The position numbers were made by a program, and so were the translations under genes. A stretch of DNA of 64,000 nt, from assembly GCA_963920525.1 (NCBI GenBank), contig OY986436.1, positions 28,223,318 through 28,287,317 of the forward strand, read 5' to 3'. Of this stretch, positions 22,400 through 34,033 are shown piece after piece. Within the stretch, counting starts at the first letter, position 1; the number at the start of each line of letters is the position of its first letter. Below the pieces are notes generated by a model. The model saw nothing but the letters and a program-made list of their open reading frames with translations, was not told the DNA's origin and did not search any database. The DNA comes from Dichetophora obliterata (Eukaryota; Arthropoda; Insecta; Diptera; Sciomyzidae).

Positions 22400-22605
22400 A
22401 AAAATTCAATGGAGTAATGTTTGAAAGTCACTGGAGTAACAGTTTGAAAAGTACTGGAATAAATTGATTGCGAAAAAGTTTGAGAAGCACTGGAGTAATT
22501 GCACAATATACATTGTGAAAGCACTGTTATAATCAGCGTCAAGCTTATTTACGAAAGATATTCGCTGTCTGTATTGATGACGAAAGCTACTTGCTCTTAA
22601 GTAAT
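22400..22605 (-). repeat. Right arm of the 3.3-kb inverted-repeat pair
   Basis: Reverse complement of the arm at 19130-19335, including AAGTCACTGGAGTAA, TACTGGAATAAATTGATT, GCACTGGAGTAATTGCAC and AGCACTGTTATAATCAGCG. The similarity runs through about 200 bases with moderate divergence and small indels. Confidence 0.75.
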
Positions 22606-22639
22606 ACTTATGTTCCATGAAAAATAGTTAAAAGAATTA

Positions 22640-23850
22640 ATTTTATTAAATTTTTTTCTAAATGACCTTGTTATTTATTATGTTGATTTTATGTGATTTA
22701 AATACACATTCTAAATGTTTGATAGTTTATAATAATAACATAAGCATACAGACAAAAGTAAAGCAAAAATACAACAAAAAATGTGATAATATGAAATGGG
22801 AGAAAAACTGAGAAATTGGCACTTCAAATATTATCGCCTCTGTGGTGCATTGCGCTAATGCGCGCTTGCACGGGTATCACAAAGATTTCTGATGAAGCCT
22901 TTACCTGGCCCGAAATTGCAATAAAATCAGCTAGTGATTTTTTCCTTTTCATATTGAAAAACTTTGTTGTTGTTGTTGTTTCTTTGGAAAGATTCGTTAG
23001 AACAATTAATTGTTCTAACTTTGACCTAAAGCGCAATAAATGATTTTAAACTATCAAACAACTCGAATTTGTATTTAAAATCAAGTATGATTAAAACTAT
23101 CAAACATTTAGAATTTGTATTTAAATCGTATAAAATCAACATTAAGAAAAAATAATTAATTCAAGAAACCTTTACTTAAAACTCTAGAATATTTTTTCTA
23201 GAATCAATTCTGATATTTGCTTGAAGCGAGAAAAATTTGCTTGATTCATGTAACTAAATTGCTGAAAATAAGAATAATTTGCTTGATTTGAGAAATTTGC
23301 CTTTCTTAATTTGAGAAAAATTTGTTTTATACAAGTAAGTAATAGAGGGCGCCAAATATACTGAAAAAAGTGAAAATGAGAAAACTTACTGGAATGCTAA
23401 CTTAAAGTGTGAGGTTGTGCCCCAAACCAAACGGGTAGAAATTTCAGAGCGATCGGAATAAGCTTTATTGTGCCTAGTTGAGCTTTATTTTGACTTTTTG
23501 CATCTAAATATCTAAATATGAAAGTATTCCAACTAAGTCTAGTAGATATTTTTTCTTTACTGCATTATTCTGTATCTATGACGAAGCCTTTAGCAGGGCC
23601 GAAATTGCAATAAAATCAGCTAGTGATTTTTTCCTTGTCATATTGGAAAAACGTTGTTTTTGTTGTTGTTGTTTCTTTGGAAAGATTAGTTAGAACAATT
23701 AACTGTTCTAACCTTGACCTATAGCTCAATAAACGATTTTACACTATCAATTAACTAGAATTTGTATTTAAAACCAAGTATGATTTAAACTATGAAACAT
23801 TTAGAATTTGTATATAAATCATATGAAATCAATATAATAATAAATTTTAG
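22640..23850. repeat. Cluster of three related AT-rich repeats
   Basis: A block of about 265 bases starting GATGAAGCCTTTACC at 22891 recurs in direct orientation from 23581 (GACGAAGCCTTTAGC). Both run through GAAATTGCAATAAAATCAGC, a GTTGTTGTT tract and AACTAT..AAACATTTAGAATTTG. The last portion recurs inverted at 22640-22730. The two direct copies exactly flank the inverted-arm segment at 23154-23578. Confidence 0.75.
23154..23578 (+). repeat. Left arm of a second, 5.9-kb inverted-repeat pair
   Basis: About 425 bases matching the reverse complement of 28585-29026. Shared words include AATTCAAGAAACCTTT, CTCTAGAATATTTTTTCTAG, AGTTTTCTCATTTT (as complement), GAGCGATCGGAATAAGCTTT and GCATTATTCTGTATC. 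The interior contains the AAGCAAAT-type motifs typical of both arms. No coding potential. Confidence 0.75.
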
Positions 23851-24173
23851 CTAAAAGAATTCCACATTTTGCAATGAATTTGTAAACTTTCGCGAATTTT
23901 ATCTCCTAAACCATTTAAGACCGACATTGTATTTTTGCACTTTTATTCTCAGGAGGCTTAAATATATTAAATAGAAAGAAAAATATTTACAAGTGGGCGC
24001 TAAAGTAAAATTATGCCATTTTTTGACTTATAAACTATAAAATAAATTTCTATGGGGAAAAAAATGTTTGTGGCAAATTTTGTATTGCATGGCCTATATT
24101 TAGTAAATAATTTGTTTAGTTTGTATCATTTTAGAAACAATATTTTTCAAAGGAGTCCTATTTCAAAGGAGTC

Positions 24174-24445
24174 TTATTAATGTATTTTAAGAGAGCACTC
24201 ATGTTGAAATCATCAAAAAAATTTTCTGAATTTTTAATATTTTAAAAACTAAAATTAAAAATAAAATTTGGTGTATTGATAAAAATGGCCATACCTCTTT
24301 AAAATGAACTTATTAATGTATTTTAAAAAAACACTAAAGTGCTAATCATCAAAAAATTTTTCTGAATTTTTTATATTTATTAAAAAACTAAAATTAATAA
24401 AAAAAAATTTGGTGTGTTGATAAAAATTGCCATATCTCTTTAAAG
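24174..24445 (+). repeat. Two-copy tandem repeat, period 136
   Basis: TTATTAATGTATTTTAA starts at 24174 and again at 24310. Each copy ends with AAAATTTGGTGT..TTGATAAAAAT followed by GCCATA and CTCTTTAAA. Copies differ mainly by small A/T indels. Confidence 0.75.
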
Positions 24446-26383
24446 AATCCCGTTAGAAAGAATCATTCAATTGCCATGATGCACATAATTATTTCTTTTT
24501 TATTAAATTCATGTAAAAAGTTAGAGCCTCAAAAATGCATGTACTTTGGCATTAAATTGTTTAACTTAGGCATTCTGCAGTATTTAAATGACTGTACTAA
24601 GCGTAAGAACGGAAATTTATTTCGCATTATTTTCAAAATTCTTTAAAACCTTGAATTTTTAATAAAAATGTAGCTTAAAATGCATAAAGTTCATTGCTAT
24701 CCGTAAACTTTGAAACAAAAATTATCTGTCTACTAAAAACTCAAACAATTTATATCTTTTACTATTTCAACTCATTCACTTACTCACCCATAAGCATTAA
24801 AATTACCTACTTCTCGGCTGGCAGTTGTTGTAACTCTGCAATTTAGCACCATGCTACTGTAATGCTGTCATTCACATTCCCCCATTCCTCTGCACACTGT
24901 ACCACTATGCTATGATATATATTTTGTCTACACCTTTCGCCATGTTGCAACTGTAGCTTCCCATCCACAAAAATTGCTCGCGCGAAAACGGCTTTGCTGA
25001 TTATTATCCTGGGAAAATGCACACTCGCTGCTCAACTCGGCTCAACTAGTCTCTACTCAACTCAGTCTCCGGTTTGGGCATGGATCGTGCTCGATTTTTA
25101 CGACGTCATTAACCCAACAAGTAGTCTTGCTGTATTGTGCATCCTGCTGCTGCAGGATGCTGCATCCTATTTTGTGCAAATTTTCCTCATGCTACAAAAG
25201 AAACGGTTGGAAGGAAAAAACGAAACTTGCTGCAGGCACACAAACTGCAAGGAATAGCAAGGACATTTTCATTCTTTAGAGACTGCCAGCGACACAGCGA
25301 AGCAACAATTTCTCGTTTACAGTCCCCTAGCTATGCTAGGGCGCCCTTTGCTGCTTCCTAACTTCTCTGGAGAACATATGTTTTCCAAGTTAAAATGTTG
25401 GAAAATTCCTACTTTTTTTTGCTCTAAATTTTTTGATTTAGTTTTTAGCTTACAAAAAACAAAAAAAAAAAAAAACAAAAAAAAAAGGAAAAAACACACA
25501 CTGTTAAGGATTGCGCAGCAGTTGTGGAATGAACAGAAGCGGGCGTCAAGTGTTTATGTTGAGTTAATGAACTTTTGCAAGGACATGCCGTACAAGCAAA
25601 GAGGTGTTGGTGCAAAATAAGCATCCAAAATTAAGATAAATTTTAGCATCAAATTTAAAACAGCTACGAATATTTTTAACATAGAACAAACATACTTAAT
25701 TATATTTTTTTGAATAAGCTGACCTTAAATAAAACATATGATTACAATTAAGTTAAAATTTTTGTTTGTAATTTTGTTATATCCTGATAAATATTAAAGG
25801 ATATAATAATAGAACCAAGTGATTATGGTACCACACTTATCTTAGATAATGTGCCTTGGTTAAAAAATTTAATGTTTAGATGAGAAAGCAAATAGGAATG
25901 ATCATTTGATATGGATAAAATGGATATCGCAGCCATTTGGACTCTCAAAAGTTAGCACAACTCTTAAAAACAGTGTCTGCATAGTTTGTTTATAAATAAG
26001 AGTAATTTGCACGGAGCATTTTTGAATTTTTTAAAGATCCTTTTTTGGTAAAAATATCTTGTATAGTACTTTTAACATTCTATTGTCTACTAAATGCATA
26101 CCCAAATTTGCTAAAAAAATAAATCTCCTGCTGATACTAATCTTTGGCTTACTGAAATTATTAATGCAAGTTGTTTTCCCCCCGAAAATCGGTTCAGTTG
26201 GATAAAAGCGTTACACGGAGAAAAAAATATTCTTTTATTAACCCGTTTTCTGCAGCGCGGCAAAAGCTGTTGAATTTTGTTGTATAAATTATATTTCTAG
26301 AGTAATAAGGATCCCCTGATTTCAAATCCTTTATCAAAAAATTTCAAACCTGTTGTAAAAAATCAAATGTTCGATTAATCGAA
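24446..26383. other. Non-coding region; less AT-rich island at 24.8-25.6 kb
   Basis: The island 24820-25620 has more balanced composition and two open frames (24994-25257 and 25333-25620), the latter with a lysine-rich low-complexity run from an A-tract. I recognise no domain. A TGCATCCTGCTGCTGCAGGATGCTGCATCC self-complementary patch lies at 25138-25168. It could hold an unrecognised exon or RNA; nothing decisive is seen. Confidence 0.35.
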
Positions 26384-26815
26384 CGTTGGCGCTTATCCCA
26401 TACCATAAAATTATATACAAATGCGTAATGTCAGATTTTACAGGCAAACAGCAGCGTCTCACCCATTTCTATTATGTTTTGAACATTGTGCGTGATTCTC
26501 ATATTGTATTTTTAAATTTTTGTAGATTTTAATCATTTGTTTCGCAAAATAGTTGGTGAGAATTTAGTGCAATGTAGATAAAGATTTTTTATGAAAAATC
26601 ATTTTTTTATTGTCTTACTACTTTCTAAGATTAAAAAACAAATATGATTACTTTATTACTACAAATACTGATATTTAAAACATTTTATATAAATAATCTT
26701 AAATCACAAAAATTCAATAAAAACTTGCTTTTTAATGAAATAATCTTGTATATTCACTTGTTATACGATTTGTATCATTTGTGAGGGATTTTATGGTCTA
26801 GGATAAGCGCCAACG
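26384..26815. mobile_element. 432-bp MITE with GTTGGCGCTTATCC ends
   Basis: Left end CGTTGGCGCTTATCCCATAC, right end (reverse complement) CGTTGGCGCTTATCCTAGAC, with similarity continuing over about 28 bases (ACCATAAAAT). The interior is AT-rich and non-coding. Flanks on both sides carry ATCGA-like words but a precise target duplication is not clear. Confidence 0.7.
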
Positions 26816-28487
26816 ATCGATAAATCGGACATTAACTTTGACTTATACCTGTGTGATCCAGGTTATGCCAGGTCTTGATTTTTTTATTGCAAAAGATAGC
26901 TTTGCCTTTTGGCTAAAAGACCTCATCATTACTTTCTTCTTTCTAACTATACATATATATTAAATATTATTCACAAAAAACGTGGTGAATACTATTTTCA
27001 AATAGCCAATGATCAAAGTAATATCCCAGCAGCGGATTTGCCAGTGGCTACCATAGAACTTATACAGAATAAATTACCAGGTAAGGAATTACTTACTTTT
27101 TTCAAAAAGTAATGCGTCTGCATATAGCAGAAGTAATTAACTCATACCTCATTACCTGTAATATAGCATTCAAGGAAAAGTAATGCAGTGATTTTTATAA
27201 CTTAATACAAGTAGTATGTTGCTCCATAACTTCTAGGTAATGCTGAAGGGAGGCGATCCCTTGCCTCCTGTCTCATTCAATGTTAAATGTAAGGGCTTTT
27301 ATGCATAATAAGGTAATATAGTCGGAAGTAGTGGTCATTACAAGGTAATTGATGCTTCATATATTCGGAATATATTCCATCCGCTACTGAGATATGATAT
27401 CAACGATATTCTTGATATAGTTTACCTTCATAGTTAAAAAATTATTGAAAATGGGTAAATTATACGTTCAATTAATCGAACACTGGTTGGAAATGAGTAA
27501 AGCAAATATTTTGCTTGATTTAAGGCTATTAATACATGAACGTTTTTTTGAAAATCGAAATTTTGAAACATCGATAAATTACTTCAGAAACATCTTAAAA
27601 ATATGCTGTTAAAATTTTAAAGCGCAATTCGAAGACGTTTGAAATTTTAAAGCTTTGAAAATTTGAAAGCTGCATCCGGCTTCCAAGAAGCCCAAAGCCT
27701 TGCATGTGTTTTTCTTTAAACTGCATTTTTGTAAATTGCATGCATCATACTCAAAAAAATTCCAACCAATAAATTCGAAATTTAACACACACAGAAATAC
27801 TTTACAATATTTTTAAAAATATGGCCGAGTGCAAGTTTTGAAAAAAACCAAATTTTATTAAAAAATTTTTAGCTGTCTTTTCAAAAAATTTACGATTACT
27901 CTTGAGAAATGTGTATTTTTGAACCTTGAGTTCATGTATTGCTGACCTTCAGAAAATTTAAAATTAAGCCTTATTTGCTCAAATCAAGCACTAAAAACTA
28001 AAGTTATGAAAAAACTTTTATAAATACCATATATTTCCAAAACCGAGTAAAACAAATGCTAGCTTAAAATAAGAAAAAACTACTTTATCTTAGAACCTGG
28101 AACAAGACTTAAATAAAAAGGAATTTCCTTATTTAAGCAAACGTAGATTTTGTTATTAAAAATCATATTGAATTAATAATCTTATTGAAAACATTCCAGT
28201 ATTAAGAAAATTATTTACCTAAATTAAGCAAATTGTTTTCAACTCAAGAAATCAGTCATTTTTTGGAACTTTTCCTTTTTGCAAAAGAGTAGAAAAACAT
28301 TCCTTTAAAAGGCAAAAAAAAAAAATGCACAAATAATTTTGTTGATACAAGTACTTAAAACTTTAAATTTTCAAAAAATTCCATTTTTTGCTAAAGATTG
28401 CATAGCGGCTTGTTAAAAGTAATCTCTCATTTTTTTTTCTGTGTTTATTTTTTATAGTTTAACTGATTTTTTCTGCATAACGAAAAT
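26816..28487. other. AT-rich non-coding region
   Basis: No gene is supported. From about 27930 on, words like CAAATCAAGCA and TTAAGCAAA recur, resembling the interior of the inverted arms, so this may be the body of the same repeat family. The open frame 26909-27112 has no recognisable domain. Confidence 0.4.
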
Positions 28488-28577
28488 GCACGCCAACGAC
28501 AAGCAAGACACGAGAAGCAATAGAATTTCGTATAGAAAAAAGTATTGCTTCTCGTGTCTTGCTTGTTGTTGGTGTGC
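28488..28577. repeat. Hairpin: 35-bp arms, 20-bp loop
   Basis: Left arm 28488-28522 (GCACGCCAACGACAAGCAAG..) and right arm 28543-28577 pair with two mismatches in 35. The antisense open frames over 28452-28716 are by-products of the palindrome. A related hairpin lies at 31237-31340. Confidence 0.85.
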
Positions 28578-28584
28578 TCCTTCG

Positions 28585-29026
28585 TGATACAGAATAATGC
28601 AGTAAAGAAAAATATCTTCTAGACTTAATTGGAATACTTTCATATTTAGATTTTTGTGATTTTTTTCTATATAAAAAAAAATGCAACAAGTCAAAATAAA
28701 GCTCAACAAGACACAATAAAGCTTATTCCGATCGCTCTGAAATTTCTACCCGCTTATTTTGGGGCAAAACCTTACACTTTAAGTAAACATTCCAGTAAGT
28801 TTTCTCATTTTAACTTTTTCCAGTATATTTGGCCTCTATTGTTAACTTGAATCAAACAAATTTTTCTCAATTCAAGGAAAACAAATTTCTTAAATCAAGC
28901 AAATTATTTTAAATTTCAGCAATTTAGTTACATGAATTAAGCAAATTTTTCACACTTCAAGCAAATATCAGAATTGATTCTAGAAAAAATATTCTAGAGT
29001 TTTAAGCAAAGGTTTCTTGAATTTAA
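28585..29026 (-). repeat. Right arm of the 5.9-kb inverted-repeat pair
   Basis: Reverse-complement partner of 23154-23578; begins GATACAGAATAATGCAG immediately beside the hairpin and ends TTTCTTGAATTTAA. Several small indels separate the arms. The open frame at 28656-28850 lies wholly inside and is not a gene. Confidence 0.75.
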
Positions 29027-31236
29027 CATTTTTTCTTAAAATCATGTGTTGTAAATTTGCTCAATTCCAGAAAAATATTACTTGAATGGAGAAATTTACG
29101 CTTAAGTGTAAGCTGATAGCCTATTTGCTTGATACAAGTATAGAATGCTTTATTTTGTCTTTCCGTGCAGACATGAGCAACGCTGCGCTACGTTGCGCTA
29201 CTGAGTTAAAGCACTTTAATGCGATACTTGGCTGATTCACTTGTTTTAAAAAAAGAAACGCAATAGCGTAGTAATAAAGTGTGATTTGTTACAGAGTTTT
29301 TAAGTGTACATTTGTTGACTACTTACGCGTGATTCGTAACATGTGGCAAAGCCAAAAATGCTCAGTAAGGTTTGCTATTTTACCATGAATAGACTAACTA
29401 ACGAACAACGCTTGCAAATTATTGAATTTCACTATCAAAATTCGTGCTCTATGAGAAATAAAAAAGCTAAATCTCTATCGCTAAAATGCTAAAAATATGC
29501 TTCGTTCAATTCCTTAGCGATTTCGCTAAAATGCGATTCTGAGTTTCAAATCGCCTAGCTAAAAATGTTGCTTTTACTACTCGCCACAGTAAGCGCTGTT
29601 TTAGTTATTCTTATGTCAAAAAAATTATTTTGATATGGCTGTGTGCCATTTGGAAACTTTTCACTATTGGTTCTATAGGAAAGAAAATGTTGATTTAAAA
29701 AAAATTTGTATCTGTTGTATTCAAATTGTCAGTTTTTGCTGTGCCAAATGTAACATGAAAATGTTATCCAGAAATTTTGACGTCTTCTCAGCGAATAAAC
29801 GAGTTTAAGAAACATTTGACTGCCTCGGTTTCTACTACTTATTTTTTTATTCAAAATGATATGAGCTACAAGGAATCTAACTGTTTTAAGTAAAATAACT
29901 TATAAAACCAAAACTTTAAAACATTAAAAATTTGTAAAAAATAACAATTTTTATTCATTATTATTTTGTTGTATGTATTTTACCTAATTAGCTTAGAGAT
30001 GGAATAAATTGAAAACATGTTTTTAAATTATGTGTTTAGATTTTACTCCACTATTAAAATTTACTTAAGTAAAAAAAGTATCAGTGTTAAGGGTTTCTTG
30101 TGAATTGGACCTAAAAATCCTTAACCTTTTTTGCACTAAATAAAAATTGCACTATACCAAAAGGTTGCCATACTCGAAATACACTTACTGCCAAATTTTG
30201 AGCTCAATCGATTGTAATACGAAAGAAAATATTGACTTATACTCAGTCGATCAAGCAGCTAACCATAAAGCATCCTTGAACACGTATTAACTCTTTATCG
30301 GCCATATTTATAAATATTCAAAAAGTATATTCAATGCATTAGTTTTGCAAGTTGAGACTAGCCTAGTTTTTAAAAATCTTCAAAAAAATTGTAGTAATTT
30401 TTATTGACACTTAAATAAATTAAAGACGACTGCAGTGACTCCATGCTTTTTAATTGCTCCTCAAGCTTGTATTTTTAGCCTAATAACAAATATTTTCTAA
30501 ATATTAAAAGCAATTCACAATCCTTTTTTTTTATACGGAAACATAAATAAAACTACTTTTTTCAGAAAAAATACACAGCAAAACACTGATACTAACAATT
30601 TGGTAAAGCACAACCCTTTTGCTTCATTCAAGAATTCTAGTGCCGGTTGTCAATATTTCTACTAGTTCCCGATGCTACATGTATTTTTAACAATAAAACT
30701 CACCTCACTGATATCAAAAATTCTCTTTCCGACTGTCAAAAATGCATCATCCGAGTGAAAAGTTTTCAAAAACTTTTTAAAGTTTCTTTCGAATTTTAAT
30801 TAAATTAATATAATAATTAAAATAAGCTTGTTTCTTATTTTGAAAATGGTTTACTGGCAATGGATATTGGTGCATATCTAAATAAAAAGTGCAAAATAAA
30901 AACTTTTAGTTATTTGAAAAATTTTTAAATAAACTTAAGTTAATATACTTAAAAATTTGTAATTAATTTTTTTAGTATGCTTACACGAGTACTTTATGAT
31001 TTTTCATTAAACATTCTCGTATTGTCATAGAATAAAACTATGTAAAAACTAGTAAAAATTTGTTTTCACTGGTTCAACTTTAAATACCAAAACAGTCGTG
31101 GCTTATTGGTGGCTAAGGTTTTATTCAATTCTTCAAAATTTTGCACTTAGAGTACATTTTACATATTAAAAATTAGGTCCAAAATTTCTTGTCAATTAAT
31201 GACCAAATTGTATTCCAACTGCTTTAATCTGTGTAA
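29027..31236. other. Gene-free AT-rich region
   Basis: No open frame above about 60 codons, no recognisable transposon protein and no RNA gene. Bases 29410-29600 have somewhat longer non-repetitive stretches (NEQRLQIIEFHYQN-like reading near 29400), reminiscent of the start of a Tc1/mariner transposase, but it stops at once. Confidence 0.4.
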
Positions 31237-31340
31237 CGAAGAAGCACACCAATGATAAGAAAAACACGAGAAGCAATACTTTCTTCCATACAGAATTGTA
31301 TTGCTTCAAGTGTCTTTCTTATCGTTGGTGTGCTTCTTCG
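31237..31340. repeat. Hairpin: 42-bp arms, 20-bp loop
   Basis: Arms 31237-31278 and 31299-31340 share CGAAGAAGCACACCAA and AACACGAGAAGCAATA (as complement). It is a second copy of the hairpin family at 28488, with the same flanking word TTCGTGATACAGAAT on the right. Confidence 0.85.
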
Positions 31341-31599
31341 TGATACAGAATTATCACTTAAGAGTGTGTCACAACAATTAAAGCTTGTTTGTAAACTACT
31401 AATTAATTTAATACTTTTTTTTTTAGTTTTAAGAGATGAAACCTTTTTCTAAAATCATGTTATATGATAACAATAGGGGTATTCGCGATTCAGTGTACTC
31501 GCCAGTGCAGTTGAGGACTTCTGCACTTTACAATATCAAAATCAAAAATGTGCACAAGTGCTATTCTTCTGCAGCCTAAAACTTGAAGATTTGAGCATT

Positions 31600-33370
31600 T
31601 GTGCACTTGTGTGCATTGAAAAATTTCTCAAATACAAATATTGCAGATCTAGACACAGAATATCTCCCAAACGACGCATCCATTGACAATGCAGTCGAGT
31701 TCATAACGGGAAAAATGAACCAGGCATTCAAGAAGTTCTGCCCAAAGTCTCGAAGTCGCAAAGATACAACTGCGAGTTGGTGGACCAGCGACCTTAAAAA
31801 GAGGCGATCAGAGGTCAGAAAAATTAATCAGAAGGCAATGTTAAGCAGGCTTGAGTAAGACTGGACAACATACCGATCCATGTTAAATGCCTATACAAGG
31901 GAAGTAAGAATAGCTAAGCGAACATCTTGGACAAATTTCTGCGAGTCCATTGAGGATACCAGTGAAGCCGCCAGACTTTGAAAGACGCAAAGACCCATCG
32001 GTCCCGGGATACATTAAGAGGTGTGACGGATCCTGGACAGAATCCAGGCAAGAAACGCTTTTGCTACTCATGGAAACTCATTTCCCAGGTTGTAAAGAAC
32101 CGGAGCAAAACAGAGCTAAGAGCAACCTGGAAATGGAGATATAAGATCCCTTAAAGGAACTCCCCAACATTATTACAAGGTCAAATGTAGAATGGTCGAT
32201 TGAGTCCTTCAAGCCCTACAAATCTGCAGGGCCTGATGGAATCCTTTTGGTCATGATGCAACATGCTCTTCCCAGAATTATGCCCTGGCTTATAGCAATC
32301 TTCACCGGTTGTCTCAAGACAGGATATGTTCCAAAAATCTGGAGAGAAGTTCGAGTTGTCTTCATTCCCAAAGCTGGGAAACTGATACACTCAGCGCCAA
32401 AGGATTACAGGCCTATTAGTCTCTCATCGTTCATGATGAAAACGCTAGAGAGAATAATAGATCTCCATATAAGAGAATCCTTGAACGATACCAGTGTGCA
32501 ACACGCCTACCTTAAAGGTAAATCAGTGGAAACGGCACTGCTTGAGGTGTTTTAAGTCATAGAAGGAACCCTTCATTGCAAAGAATATACTTTAGCTATT
32601 TTTTTGGACATCCAAGGCGCATTCAACAATGTAAGTACAGATTCCATAAAGAATGCTCTAGTAGACAAAGGAGTCAACAGTAAAATAACCCAGTGGATTT
32701 ATAAAATGCTCAACAGCAGACGTATATGCTCACAAATGGGAATGAGCGTGATGAGGAAAGAGGTCACAAGAGACACACCGCAGGGAGGAGTCATATCCCC
32801 CCTGCTGTGGCTGATTGTGGTTGACAAATTTCTCACTAAGCTCAAAACTGGTGGAACAAAAGTGGTAGCCTATGCCGATGACATTGCCATCCTAATATGC
32901 GAGAAATACAATATCTGCAAACAGTTAGCGAACTAATGACTGGGGCATTAAATGAGCTGTTGCGGGGGCAGAATCGAGTAAACTGGGTGTAAGCCCAACA
33001 AAGACCGAACTCGTTCTGTTCACAAGAAGAAGGAAAATAGAAAGTTTCACATTACCGAAACTGAACGCAGTAACTCTGAAGCCTTCCACGGAAGCTATAT
33101 ACCTTGGAATTATTCTTGATAACAAGCTAAGCTGGAAACGCAACACAGAAGAAAAAAGCACTATGCGTTCTTTACGCATGTCAGAGCGTCTTTGACAGGA
33201 AATGGGGTCCGCGACCGCACATAATCCACTTGATTTATACAGAAATCGACCTATTCTTACCTCTTGTATGGTGGACGTTAGCACACAAAAAGAGCTACCT
33301 TAGCTCCCTAACAGGAGTCGAAGGGCTAGCATGCATAGGAATTACTGGAGCCATGAGATCAACGCCACAG
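31600..33370 (+). pseudogene. LOA/R1-type ORF2: endonuclease tail and reverse transcriptase
   Basis: After the pre-RT linker, RT motifs are KSAGPDGI (32224), the KDYRPISLSSFMMKTLERII block (32400), the catalytic FLDIQGAFNNVS (32605), DTPQGGVISPLLW (32775) and the active-site AYADDIAIL (32870). Stops occur at about 31855, 31978, 32142, 32553 and 32934; frame changes follow in the thumb region (KPSTEAIYLGIILDNKLSWK near 33080). The enzyme would prime reverse transcription on nicked DNA; this copy cannot be translated through. Confidence 0.85.
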
Positions 33371-33382
33371 GCGGTTCTGTAA

Positions 33383-34033
33383 ATGATGCTAAATCTTTTC
33401 CCTATAGAAGAGGTTCTTAAGTGTTCGGCGACCAAAAGCGCGATTCGCCTCAACGAATCACAAGCGTGGATAAACTACACTTTCGGACATGCATCTATTC
33501 TGAATCTCTTTGGAACCAAAGAATCAAAAAGAGCAACCGACTATATCATACTCAGTGTGAGATTCGGCACAGAATACACCACATCCATCCCCAGCAGACA
33601 AGAATGGGAAGAAACGGCCATAGAATTCAATGGCAATCTCCAATTATATACTGATGGTTCCAAAATGGAAAACGGAACTGGATTAGGTATTTATTGCCAA
33701 ACGCTACAAATCAAAGAGTCCAACACACTCCCCGACTACTGAAGCGTTTTTCAAGCAGAAATATACGCAATTGAAAAAGCTACACAAGCCATTCATAGGA
33801 AAAATCTTACCCTCACACGGGTAGTTATTTTTGTGGATAGCCAAGCGGCCATCAAAGCGCTGAATAGCAAAACGACGAAGGCTCGAACGGTACAAAACTG
33901 TAAACTGGCACTGAACAGTATCTGCAATACCCACAACGTCACTCTCTGCTGGGTTCCCGGACAAAGCAATATCGAAGGGAATGACGCAGCGGATAAACTG
34001 GCTAGATGTGGAGTAACCGCAAGTGCAAACAGA
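33383..34033 (+). pseudogene. LOA/R1-type ORF2: RNase H domain, 5' part
   Basis: Retroelement RNase H removes RNA from the hybrid. Visible motifs: YTDGSKMENGTGLGI (first Asp, 33650), FQAEIYAIEKA (Glu, 33755), VDSQAAIKAL (second Asp, 33833) and GNDAADKLAR (last Asp, 33980). All four acidic residues are kept. One TGA at 33740 and a clean interruption by the hAT-type element at 34034-34041 break it; the remainder resumes at 37777. Confidence 0.85.

Noticed and set aside
25333..25620. 95-codon open frame with a long lysine run
   Set aside because: The lysines come from an A-tract; no domain or start context.
28452..28716. Two overlapping 85-codon minus-strand frames
   Set aside because: They run through a hairpin palindrome and repeat arm; low-complexity products.
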